NCBI GenBank assembly: GCA_016788045.1
Contig: JAEUTG010000050.1
Location: 1 to 64,000, forward strand
DNA from: Bacteroidales bacterium
Lineage (GTDB): Bacteria; Bacteroidota; Bacteroidia; Bacteroidales; Lentimicrobiaceae
Direction of reading: 5' to 3'
Length of the DNA stretch: 64,000 nucleotides
Position numbers and translations under genes: made by a program. Shown in pieces: positions 55,227 to 63,672 of this stretch. Positions within the stretch are counted from its first letter, which is position 1. The number at the start of each line of letters is the position of its first letter. The notes beneath the pieces were generated by a model. The model worked only from the letters and a program-made list of their open reading frames with translations, did not search any database and had not been told where the DNA came from.

Positions 55227-58200
55227 ATGAAAAAAGTGAAACATTTACTCATTCTGCTTTTTACCATTGGCCTGATGCCCCTGGTTATGGCACAACAGGT
55301 GAAGGTTACCGGTAAAGTCACCAATGCCTCTACCGGCGAAACCCTCCCCGGAGTGACCGTCGTTGTGAAAGGCACCACAACCGGCACTGCTACTGACCTT
55401 GACGGGAAATTTTCCATTGATGTACCCGGCACTGCCACGCTGATTTTCAGTTTCATCGGTATGGAGACCCAGGAAATCGCTGTTCAGGGTCGCAGCACCA
55501 TCAACGTACAGCTCACCTCTTCTGCAAGCCAGCTTGAGGAATTGGTTGTAGTAGGTTATGGCACCACCAAGGTAAAAGACCTTACTTCGGCCATTACCAC
55601 GGTAAAAGCCGATGAAATAATGAAAACCCCATCTTCCCAGCCGATGCAGGCACTTCAGGGCAAGGTGGCCGGGATGCAGGTCGTTGCCAGCGGCAGCCCC
55701 GGTGAAGCACCAACTGTCAGGTTACGCGGTATTGGCTCATTTCCCGGAAGAGGCAATGAAGGACCTCTCTACGTCGTTGATGGTATGTTCTACAACAACA
55801 TCGATTTTCTTAATAATGCTGACATTTCCACCATCTCCGTTCTTAAGGACGCCTCAGCAAAGGCAATTTACGGAACCAGAGCTGCCAATGGCGTTGTCTT
55901 GATTGAAACCAAATCAGGAAAGATCAATGAAACTACAACAATAACCTACGATGGTTATTATGGATATCAATCAGCCCAGAATGTAGTAAAAATGGCCAAT
56001 GCCGAACAGTTTACCACCATGGCCCTCGAATCAGGCTCTGCAGCAGATGCTTCCTTCATTGAAAATGCCATGCAGCGCTATGGCAGAAGCCGGGTAAACC
56101 CGAACATCCCGGATGTGAACACCGACTGGTACGGCGAACTTCTTCGCATAGCCCCTATTCAGGACCACAGTCTGGATTTCTCCGGAGGCACCGATAAAGT
56201 CCGGTACTCTATCGGAACCAATTACTTTTTGCAGGAAGGAATTCTTGACATGAAGAATCAATTTGAGCGTCTGAATCTTCGTTCAAACGTTGACCTGAAA
56301 GCAACCAAATGGCTCACCATCGGGAGCAATCTGATCTTCAGCAATGCGACCAGGTACGCCGATCAGTCAAGTGCCTGGAACCTCGCTTACTTTGCCGTTC
56401 CTATTCTCCCTGTTTACGATGAACTGAATACTGCTGCAACCCCAGTCAATTATGCCAACGCACAGGACCTGGGATACCGTAGTGGTCAGAACCCTTTCCC
56501 GACCATGGATTTCAACATCGACCGGATGAAAATCAGGAAGATGATGGCCAACTTTTTCCTTGATTTCACCCTGATCCCCAGCACGCTGACCTTCAAATCA
56601 TCCTATAATGTAAATTACAATGTAATCGATCAAAGGGTAGTAAACCTGCCATTCTTCATTGGCAATAGTTTCCAGAATCCCGATGCTACCATTACCCGCA
56701 CCATGTCGCTATACGACAATCAGAGTTGGGACAATGTACTTACCTTTAACAAAGGTTTTGAAAAGCACAACCTGACTTTGATGGCCGGTACTTCATTCAA
56801 AAATGAAGGGTATCAGACTTTATCAGCCCAGGGAAAAAACTTCCCATCCGACAAAGAGGAGACCTGGTACATCAATCAATCACTGAGTGTGCTTGGTGAT
56901 GCAGTATCTGACAATGGAGGACGTCAATATGGTATGTCTTATTTCGGCCGCTTAGCCTACAACTTCGATGACCGCTACCTGTTGTATGCCACCATGCGTG
57001 CTGACGGTAACAACAAATACCAGGAAAAATGGGGCTATTTCCCTGCTGTTGGTATCGGCTGGGTACTGTCGGAAGAAAGCTTCCTGAAGGGCAATTCCAA
57101 CTTCCCTTACCTGAAACTCCGTGCTTCATGGGGCCAGTTGGGTAATGATAAAATCCAGGCCAGCGACGGTGCAAGCACCACCAGTGTAGTTACAACTACC
57201 ATGGGCGGTGTCGTATACTCAGGCACGGTTGCCAGTAGCACATTCTCTTACCTGAAATGGGAGCTCACCGAGGAAACCAACATCGGACTTACCGGCAAGT
57301 TGCTGAAAGACAGGTTGTCAGTTGATGTTGATTACTACAGCCGCGACACCAAGAACGCAGCCATCCCGGTCATTGTTCCGGGTACCGGAGAAAGCTATCT
57401 TAAACCGGTGGGCGTTATCAGAAACGCTGGTTTTGAAATGGCATTGAACTGGTCAGACAAACTCACCAATAAAATCACCTATACTCTTGGTGGAAATATC
57501 GCCACCCTGAAAAACCAGGCTAAGGACCTTTATGGTCAGACCTATATCGATGGTGGTTCGGCTGAGTTCCGTCAGCGTACCTATGTGGGAGAACCCCTGA
57601 TGGCATTCTATGGCCGCGAAGTAGCAGGTGTTTACCAGAATCAGGCAGAAATTGATGCTGATCCGGTAGCTGTTGCCAACGGACTGGTACCCGGAGATTT
57701 CAAATACAAAGACCAGAACGGTGACGGAGAAATTGATGATGACGACCGCGTTCTGCTGGGTTCCTATTTCCCCAACCTGACCTATGCTTTCTACATGAGC
57801 ATCACTTACATGAACTTCGATTTTTCGGCCAATATTTACGGTCAGTCAGGCAATAAGGTTCTCAACCGCAAACGTGGTGAGATTATCTGGACTGCCGACG
57901 GAAACATGGATGCCGACCTGGCCACCAACCGCTGGCATGGTGAGGGAACTTCCGACAAGTATCCTTCAGCATCAGGACTCAGAAGAGGATGGAACCAGAA
58001 GATGAGCGACTACTTCGTAGAAGATGGATCCTTCTTCCGTATCCAGAACCTGCAACTGGGTTACACCATAAAGAACAGCAAATGGCTGGGTAAAAACTTC
58101 CCTGTTACCAGGGTAGCCTTCACCGCCGACCGTCCCCTCACCTTGTTTAGCTACAATGGTTTTACACCTGAAGTTGAAAACGGGATTGACTCACAAACTT

Positions 58201-58247
58201 ATCCTGTACCGGCAACTTACACCATTAGTCTGAATATCAGGTTCTAA
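55227..58247 (+). CDS. SusC/RagA-like TonB-dependent transporter
   Basis: Outer-membrane glycan transporter of 1006 aa: signal peptide ending VMAQQ, a carboxypeptidase-regulatory domain (about 25-105), the SusC signature LEELVVVGYGTTKVKDLTSAI, a plug domain (about 110-220; VRLRGIGSF) and a 22-strand barrel. It pairs with the SusD homologue 18 bases downstream. It belongs to the locus with the GH144-type enzyme, so would import oligosaccharides released from the same glucan. Codons are strongly C-ending, suggesting high expression. Confidence 0.95.
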   Translation: MKKVKHLLILLFTIGLMPLVMAQQVKVTGKVTNASTGETLPGVTVVVKGTTTGTATDLDGKFSIDVPGTATLIFSFIGMETQEIAVQGRSTINVQLTSSASQLEELVVVGYGTTKVKDLTSAITTVKADEIMKTPSSQPMQALQGKVAGMQVVASGSPGEAPTVRLRGIGSFPGRGNEGPLYVVDGMFYNNIDFLNNADISTISVLKDASAKAIYGTRAANGVVLIETKSGKINETTTITYDGYYGYQSAQNVVKMANAEQFTTMALESGSAADASFIENAMQRYGRSRVNPNIPDVNTDWYGELLRIAPIQDHSLDFSGGTDKVRYSIGTNYFLQEGILDMKNQFERLNLRSNVDLKATKWLTIGSNLIFSNATRYADQSSAWNLAYFAVPILPVYDELNTAATPVNYANAQDLGYRSGQNPFPTMDFNIDRMKIRKMMANFFLDFTLIPSTLTFKSSYNVNYNVIDQRVVNLPFFIGNSFQNPDATITRTMSLYDNQSWDNVLTFNKGFEKHNLTLMAGTSFKNEGYQTLSAQGKNFPSDKEETWYINQSLSVLGDAVSDNGGRQYGMSYFGRLAYNFDDRYLLYATMRADGNNKYQEKWGYFPAVGIGWVLSEESFLKGNSNFPYLKLRASWGQLGNDKIQASDGASTTSVVTTTMGGVVYSGTVASSTFSYLKWELTEETNIGLTGKLLKDRLSVDVDYYSRDTKNAAIPVIVPGTGESYLKPVGVIRNAGFEMALNWSDKLTNKITYTLGGNIATLKNQAKDLYGQTYIDGGSAEFRQRTYVGEPLMAFYGREVAGVYQNQAEIDADPVAVANGLVPGDFKYKDQNGDGEIDDDDRVLLGSYFPNLTYAFYMSITYMNFDFSANIYGQSGNKVLNRKRGEIIWTADGNMDADLATNRWHGEGTSDKYPSASGLRRGWNQKMSDYFVEDGSFFRIQNLQLGYTIKNSKWLGKNFPVTRVAFTADRPLTLFSYNGFTPEVENGIDSQTYPVPATYTISLNIRF

Positions 58248-58265
58248 CTTCTAAAAACATATAAA

Positions 58266-59795
58266 ATGAAAACACTGAAAACCATAATAGTTGCAGCCCT
58301 TGTGGTTGCCGCCCCGCTGATTTTCTCCGGATGTTCAAAATACATCGATGCTGCGAAAGAGGATACTCAACTGACAGAAAACACAGATTACAGTATCCAC
58401 AGCAACATGATCCTTCCGATTATCGGCACTTACACCGAATTAAACAACACCGAATGGGAAGACTTCCCCCTGATTTCTGTCCGTGGTGATGATGTAAATG
58501 CCGGAGGCCTCGGCGACCAGCAGGATTTTGCCGAAACCGACAGTTACAACTACAACAAGGATTACTGGATGTACAACTCGCTGTTCCAGAACTATTATAA
58601 AAATATGTTCTCAGCCCATTCGGCCATGGAGCAGATTACCCTTTACAAAGAAAACGGTGCTAGCGCTACCCTTGCCGACCAGTACATTTCCGAGGCCAAG
58701 GTGCTCAATTCATGGTGGCTGTTCCAGTTGAGCCGTACCTGGGGAGCCCTGCTGATACCTAGCAGTTCAGATCCATCTGCGTTGTTTGTTACTCCATTGT
58801 CATCAAAAGATGAAGTCATGCAGTATATCTCCGACAGGATGGATGAAGCCATTCCTAATCTTCCGGCTGTCAGGCCAAACGAACGCACCGACATTCCCGG
58901 TGGCGTGACGAAATACACCGCACTGGCTATGAAAGCCCTTGCCAACCTCGAGCTGAAGAATTATCAGGCCGTTGCCGAGGCAACCGGTGAAATCATCAAC
59001 AGCGGTAAATTCCAGCTGGAATCGGATTACTATGAACTTTTCAAGATCCGCGGGAAACTGAACAACGAGAATATCCTGGAAATGCAGTATTCTGACCTTG
59101 GTCAGGGTTCCGGTGACAACTATTCCTACCTCTATGCCTTCTTCGGCCCTCAGGGTTGGACACCTGCCGTAACCGGTGCCGGCGATGGCTGGGGTTTCTT
59201 TGAGCCAAGTCTGAAATACATTAAGTTCATGCTCGACCGCGATGAAACAGTTCGCCTTGAAACAACGGTAATTTTCACAAACCGCGGCATTACCGAACTT
59301 AAAAAAGACCCGAACTACAGTACATTGCCTTCGTGGATTTCCAACACAACCCGTTCAGGTGATGTTTTCAACGATTATGCAAGGGCCATGTTTGCCAGCG
59401 GTAAACACTACCTGCCGTCAAATCAGCTCACACCGGGCCGCACCGACTACGGTACCAACAAAAACTTTGCCTGTATCCGTTATGCTGAAATTCTGCTGAT
59501 GTATGCCGAAGCACTTACGCAGGGTGCCTCCGGGTCAGCCGGCTCAGCTGACAATGCTGTAAACCAGGTAAGGGAACGTGCCGGACTCTCTCCATTATCA
59601 GGGGTGACCAACGATCAGGTGATGGACGAAAAATTTGCTGAACTCGGGACAGAATGGGGTACCCGCTATTTCGACATGATCAGGCTCGGACGTTACAACG
59701 AACTGAGCTACGATGGTCGTACGTTCTCCGCTGACAAAACCTTCCTGCCTTATCCGCAGAACCAGGTCGACCAGTTGCCTAACCTGAAACAGTAA
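58266..59795 (+). CDS. SusD/RagB-like glycan-binding lipoprotein
   Basis: Outer-membrane lipoprotein of 509 aa with lipobox LIFSGC (C23) and the SusD superhelix of TPR-like helices. Conserved features are GVTKYTALAMKALANLELKNYQAV, CIRYAEILLMYAEALTQG and VNQVRERAGLSPL, and the C-terminal TRYFDMIRLGRYNEL and TFLPYPQNQVDQLPNLKQ. It forms the lid on SusC and binds the glycan at the surface. It is cotranscribed with SusC and followed by the LamG lipoprotein 29 bases later. Confidence 0.95.
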   Translation: MKTLKTIIVAALVVAAPLIFSGCSKYIDAAKEDTQLTENTDYSIHSNMILPIIGTYTELNNTEWEDFPLISVRGDDVNAGGLGDQQDFAETDSYNYNKDYWMYNSLFQNYYKNMFSAHSAMEQITLYKENGASATLADQYISEAKVLNSWWLFQLSRTWGALLIPSSSDPSALFVTPLSSKDEVMQYISDRMDEAIPNLPAVRPNERTDIPGGVTKYTALAMKALANLELKNYQAVAEATGEIINSGKFQLESDYYELFKIRGKLNNENILEMQYSDLGQGSGDNYSYLYAFFGPQGWTPAVTGAGDGWGFFEPSLKYIKFMLDRDETVRLETTVIFTNRGITELKKDPNYSTLPSWISNTTRSGDVFNDYARAMFASGKHYLPSNQLTPGRTDYGTNKNFACIRYAEILLMYAEALTQGASGSAGSADNAVNQVRERAGLSPLSGVTNDQVMDEKFAELGTEWGTRYFDMIRLGRYNELSYDGRTFSADKTFLPYPQNQVDQLPNLKQ

Positions 59796-59824
59796 GCATC
59801 AACTAACCATTAAAAGAAACAAAA

Positions 59825-60913
59825 ATGAAAAACTTCAGATATTTAATCTTCTTTTCACTGATGATGGTGATGGCCGTTTCCTGTGAAAAAGGACTCGATC
59901 CGATCAACTCAGTGTCTCCGGGGCCTGATACAGAGTCACCGGTATTGACTTTCAACAACCCCACCGAGGGTGGAATTATGCGCATTGGTGAAGGTCAGAC
60001 CACGGTAACCTTTACGCTCACCGCGTCCGACGACATTGAACTGAGCACCGTGGTTGTTCAGCTTGATGGTACGCAGATTGCCAGTTTCAACACCTTCAAG
60101 GATTACAGAAGGGCTGTGCTGAATGTCACTTACGAAAACCTTTCTGATGGCGACCATACCCTCACCGCTACGGTAACTGACAAAGCCGACAAGAGTACAA
60201 GTGCCAGTGTAAATTTCAAGAAATTTACCATGACAGCTTATGTACCGCTTGAAGGCGAAGTTCTGTATATGGGTTTTGAAGGAACTTTCGACGATGCCAT
60301 CGGCGGCATTTCACCTACCGTTAACGGAGCCCCCACCTTTGCCGATGGAAAGCTCGGACAGGCTTATCAGGGTGCCACTGACGCCTACCTTACAATTCCA
60401 ACGGCCACGCTGACAACTACCAAGGAATTCAGCGCAGCTTTCTGGATGAAAATCAACACCACCCCCGATCGCGCAGGAATTCTTACCATGTCGGCTGAAG
60501 ATCTGGCCAACGCCGGATACCCGGCTGTTCAGAACCAGCGCAATTTCGGATTCCGTTTCTTCCGTGAAGGTTCAGCTACCTCACAAACCATCAAAGACAA
60601 TGTTGGTAATGGTACCGGCGAAACATGGAACGATGGCGGACAGGTAGATCCATCCACCGGCGAATGGGTTCACCTGGCATTCACCATTTCCGAAACAACC
60701 AGCACCATCTACATCAACGGTGAAATGGCCCGCGAATCAACAATGCTGACTCCGGTTGACTGGACTGGCTGCGACATCCTAACCATCATGTCTGGAGCTC
60801 CCAGGTTCACAGAATGGAACCACTTCTCAGACCTGAGCCTGATTGATGAACTTCACATGTTCAAGCGCGTGCTTACGTTGGAGGAAATCCAGGCCTTTTA
60901 TAATGCCAAATAA
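59825..60913 (+). CDS. Surface lipoprotein with Ig-like and LamG/concanavalin-like domains
   Basis: Lipoprotein of 362 aa with lipobox MAVSC (C20), an N-terminal Ig-like domain (about 40-130; VTFTLTASDDIELSTVVVQ, HTLTATVTDKAD) and a C-terminal LamG/Concanavalin A-like jelly-roll (about 145-362; FSAAFWMKINTTPDRAG, GEWVHLAFTISETTSTIYIN and IDELHMFKRVLTLEEIQAFY). It holds the place of SusE/SusF-type surface glycan-binding proteins, but by a different fold. It is the last gene of the operon, closed by the terminator at 60934-60964. Confidence 0.85.
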   Translation: MKNFRYLIFFSLMMVMAVSCEKGLDPINSVSPGPDTESPVLTFNNPTEGGIMRIGEGQTTVTFTLTASDDIELSTVVVQLDGTQIASFNTFKDYRRAVLNVTYENLSDGDHTLTATVTDKADKSTSASVNFKKFTMTAYVPLEGEVLYMGFEGTFDDAIGGISPTVNGAPTFADGKLGQAYQGATDAYLTIPTATLTTTKEFSAAFWMKINTTPDRAGILTMSAEDLANAGYPAVQNQRNFGFRFFREGSATSQTIKDNVGNGTGETWNDGGQVDPSTGEWVHLAFTISETTSTIYINGEMARESTMLTPVDWTGCDILTIMSGAPRFTEWNHFSDLSLIDELHMFKRVLTLEEIQAFYNAK

Positions 60914-60933
60914 TTATGGCATAGTTCAACAAT

Positions 60934-60964
60934 AAAAAAGAGGGAAGAATCTTCCCTCTTTTTT
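60934..60964 (+). terminator. Bidirectional hairpin terminator of the polysaccharide operon
   Basis: A perfect 14-bp stem: six A and GAGGGAAG (60934-60947), loop AAT, then CTTCCCTC and six T (60951-60964). Near-symmetric A- and T-runs make it work on both strands, also closing the convergent gene at 60999-61736. Confidence 0.88.
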
Positions 60965-60998
60965 ATTGACTTTTAGTTTACCATCTCATTTCTAATAT

Positions 60999-61736
60999 TC
61001 AGAAATCCACTTTAAACCGGTATCCGTCGTTTACAAAAAACCACTGGGCAATATCGCCGCAGCGCACCTTTGAATTCGCGTCCTTACTTCTGCGCCAGAC
61101 GGTGTGCGGGTTCATCATGCGTTTGATGGTGCGTTCATCACGGTTAAAGCCGACGCTGTATGCAGTAGCATAAAACCTCACCTTGTCGTCTTCCGACTTC
61201 CACTTGATATGCGCAAACCGCTTATCCATAATCCGGATAAACATGATCAGGTATTTTAATTGCCATTCCTGCGAATCGAGCCTTCTGGCACGTTCACCCC
61301 GGGCCTTGGCCGTGTTTTTCAGGTCAAACTTCTCGGTGGTGATTTTCTGCCGGGTAACGGTTCTCTCCACCAGTTCGGCAAAGGATGGTTTCATCTGAAA
61401 GCGGCCCATCTCATAGTGGGCATATTTGCGACCCGACTGTACATACAGTGTCCGGGTTGCCCCGGTTTCCATGATGTTGCGGATGGCAGAAAATTTAATT
61501 AGCCCCGGAAAAACAATACCATAGGCAAAAGCAGGCTGTATCCTTTGATTAACAAGCGTATCAGCCATCCACGTATTCTTCAGCAGGTAGTCAAGGGCAT
61601 CAAAATACTTGTTGCCCAATTCTGCCGATAAGTCTTTTGCCATTGGTTCCTGCTGTGCGAAAACCTGATTTTCAGAAATAACAGCTGTCAGAAATGCACA
61701 AACAGAAATGCCATACAAAATTGATCTGAAGTTCAT
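60999..61736 (-). CDS. Secreted protein of unknown function (245 aa)
   Basis: Signal peptide MNFRSILYGISVCAFLTAV...VFAQQ and a compact, strongly basic, Arg/Lys-rich body (TARGERARRLDSQEWQLKYLIM, KWKSEDDKVRFYATAYSVGFNRDERTIKRMM). No metal or nucleophile motif stands out. The many arginines and the helical pattern suggest binding to an anionic partner; a lysozyme-like or regulatory role is only a guess. It is convergent with the polysaccharide operon, with a good -7 box at 61804-61811. Confidence 0.75.
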   Translation of the reverse strand: MNFRSILYGISVCAFLTAVISENQVFAQQEPMAKDLSAELGNKYFDALDYLLKNTWMADTLVNQRIQPAFAYGIVFPGLIKFSAIRNIMETGATRTLYVQSGRKYAHYEMGRFQMKPSFAELVERTVTRQKITTEKFDLKNTAKARGERARRLDSQEWQLKYLIMFIRIMDKRFAHIKWKSEDDKVRFYATAYSVGFNRDERTIKRMMNPHTVWRRSKDANSKVRCGDIAQWFFVNDGYRFKVDF

Positions 61737-61803
61737 TGGACAGTCTGTTGATTTAAAATTTCAGCAGGTTCAGCAGGGTAAAAAAAGCGTTTTCACTGTT
61801 TTC

Positions 61804-61811
61804 CAAAAATA
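61804..61811 (-). promoter_or_regulatory. -7 promoter box of the gene at 60999-61736
   Basis: Minus strand TATTTTTG, exact, predicted leader about 60 bases. The -33 element is weak. Confidence 0.42.
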
Positions 61812-62040
61812 AAATATTTACAAAAGCGGAAGTAAAAAACTATCAGAAAGGCAGAAATTCTGGTTTCTGCTAAAAAAAAGGATAGAGACATAGCTGATTT
61901 TCAACATGTTTATAATAGCAAATAATCACTTCAACAGCATTTTAGGGTATTGAATGTCAGAACAGCTGATTTTTAACAAGAATTATTAAAAAAAACTTGA
62001 TTTTTTGGTGACGACAAAAAAAACAATCAGAAAAAGCATT

Positions 62041-62048
62041 TATATTTG
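62041..62048 (+). promoter_or_regulatory. -7 promoter box of the duplicated T9SS protein gene
   Basis: TATATTTG, exact, with a short leader of about 28 bases to the ATG at 62083 and an A-rich upstream segment. No -33 element at normal spacing. Confidence 0.5.
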
Positions 62049-62082
62049 TAGTTAATTAATTACTAACCAAAACCAAACAACT

Positions 62083-63672
62083 ATGAGAAAATTTACCCTT
62101 TTATGCATTGTTATGCTGGCTTTTGCCGGTTTTGCCAATGCGCAGACTATCGAAGATTTCGAGAGTATTAAAATGAATGGTTTTGACGTTGGTGCCAATG
62201 GTTCTGTTACCGTTGTTGCCAACCCTGATCCAACCGGAATCAACACCAGTCTTACAGTTGGTAAAATGGTACGTGGTGCCGATGGCCAGCCCTGGGCCGG
62301 ATGGTATGCTACCATTCCCACCCCTGTTGATGTTACTGCCAACAAATATGTTCACATTAAAGTATGGAAACCCCGTATCAGCCCGGTGGTTTTCAAATAT
62401 GAAGGCGGTGGCGGAAACTCTGGTGACGTCTACTCCATGAATCCTCAGACACTGGTAAACCAGTGGGAAGAGCTCGTATTTGATATGAGTGTTGTTAGCG
62501 GTGAATATGTTAAAATCGTTCTTATCCCCGATTTTGAATCACCTCTGACACTTACCGAAGACATCACCCTTTATTTCGATGATCTTTATGTAAACAACGA
62601 TCCGTCTGTTGGAAGTGCCCCGGCTCAGGTTATGGAAAACTATGAGTACATTCCCCTCGGAATTATGACCGGTGGAGCTGAAGACCTTAGTTATTTCCAG
62701 TTGATCCCGAACCCTGACAAATCAGGCGTTAACCTCAGCGACTATGTAATCAAATTCCACCGCGATAAAGACGGTGTTCCCTGGGGTGGCTGGTATTCAG
62801 GTACCCAGGTTGATGTTACTACCAACAAGTACATGCACGTTAAGGTATGGAAACCCCGCATCAGCCCGATTAAATTCAAAATCGAAGCAGGCGCTGCCGG
62901 TACCCTTGAGGTTGCTGCTACCAACGCTCAGACTGTTGTAAACGGTTGGGCTGACTATGTATTCGATTTCTCAGAAAAAACAGGAACCTATCCGACCATC
63001 GTTTTCCTGCCCGACTTTGAAGATCCTTTAACCCTCACCGAAGACATCGACCTCTATTTTGACGATGTGATCCTCAACAACGACCCGAACCCCATCACTC
63101 CTCCGGTTCAGGTAATCAATGTTGACATGAGCGAATCAGGACTTGCCGAAGGCCAGCAGGTATTCCTTTCTGGTGCTCTTGGTGGAGTTTATGGCACCTG
63201 GAACGAACCGGGCACCAACGCCAACAACGAAATGTTCGACCTTGATGGTGATAAAATCTACTCCATCAGCCTTGCTTTACCTGATGGCGTAATTGCTTTC
63301 AAATTTTTCATGGGAACCGGTTGGGGCAGTGGCGACCCTGCACCAGGCGGAGACCGCACCTACACCGTTGCCGGCAGCTGCAACATCACCTACAAATGGG
63401 GTGTTGACGGATTGCTTGGTGTTCCTGTAAATCCGCTGGCCGGAAAGGTACAGATGTATCCGAACCCTGTAAGCAACAAACTGCAGATCAACACCACCGC
63501 CAAAGTTGACCGGGTGATCATCACCTCAACCCTCGGCCAGGTAGTTGAAAACATCGAAATGACCAGCGACAACCTCTCCATCAGCACAGCTTCCCTCAGC
63601 AACGGAATGTACTTTGTTACCTTCGTTGGCAACGACGGCAGCAAACTGACCCAGAAACTGATGAAGAACTAA
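62083..63672 (+). CDS. T9SS-exported glycan-binding-like protein with duplicated domain
   Basis: Exported protein of 529 aa: signal peptide ending FANAQ, two homologous ~161-residue modules (about 21-184 and 184-345; both contain KVWKPRISP, a NPDPTG/NPDKSG element and LTLTEDI.LYFDD), a CBM20-like module (about 347-445; QVFLSGALGG, WNEPGTNANNEMFDLDGD, PGGDRTY) and a T9SS type A tail (MYPNPVSN...KLMKN). The first modules look like the beta-sandwich found in many Bacteroidota carbohydrate proteins. No catalytic domain is present. Codons are highly C-ending, and a promoter and terminator flank it as a single-gene unit, so it is probably abundant and extracellular. Confidence 0.85.
   Translation: MRKFTLLCIVMLAFAGFANAQTIEDFESIKMNGFDVGANGSVTVVANPDPTGINTSLTVGKMVRGADGQPWAGWYATIPTPVDVTANKYVHIKVWKPRISPVVFKYEGGGGNSGDVYSMNPQTLVNQWEELVFDMSVVSGEYVKIVLIPDFESPLTLTEDITLYFDDLYVNNDPSVGSAPAQVMENYEYIPLGIMTGGAEDLSYFQLIPNPDKSGVNLSDYVIKFHRDKDGVPWGGWYSGTQVDVTTNKYMHVKVWKPRISPIKFKIEAGAAGTLEVAATNAQTVVNGWADYVFDFSEKTGTYPTIVFLPDFEDPLTLTEDIDLYFDDVILNNDPNPITPPVQVINVDMSESGLAEGQQVFLSGALGGVYGTWNEPGTNANNEMFDLDGDKIYSISLALPDGVIAFKFFMGTGWGSGDPAPGGDRTYTVAGSCNITYKWGVDGLLGVPVNPLAGKVQMYPNPVSNKLQINTTAKVDRVIITSTLGQVVENIEMTSDNLSISTASLSNGMYFVTFVGNDGSKLTQKLMKN
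62362..62868 (+). repeat. Internal duplication within the T9SS protein gene
   Basis: A 24-base segment at 62362-62385 (GTATGGAAACCCCG...) recurs at 62845-62868 with one mismatch, 483 bases (161 codons) apart. It marks the equivalent position in two homologous domains. Confidence 0.8.

Larger units (their letters stand above)
61737..62082. other. Divergent intergenic region with A-rich tracts
   Basis: About 345 bases holding the -7 box of the minus-strand gene and that of the T9SS protein. The centre has long A and T runs (61975-62040) that may be curved DNA or an UP-like element for the strong-looking promoter at 62041. No gene is seen. Confidence 0.5.
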
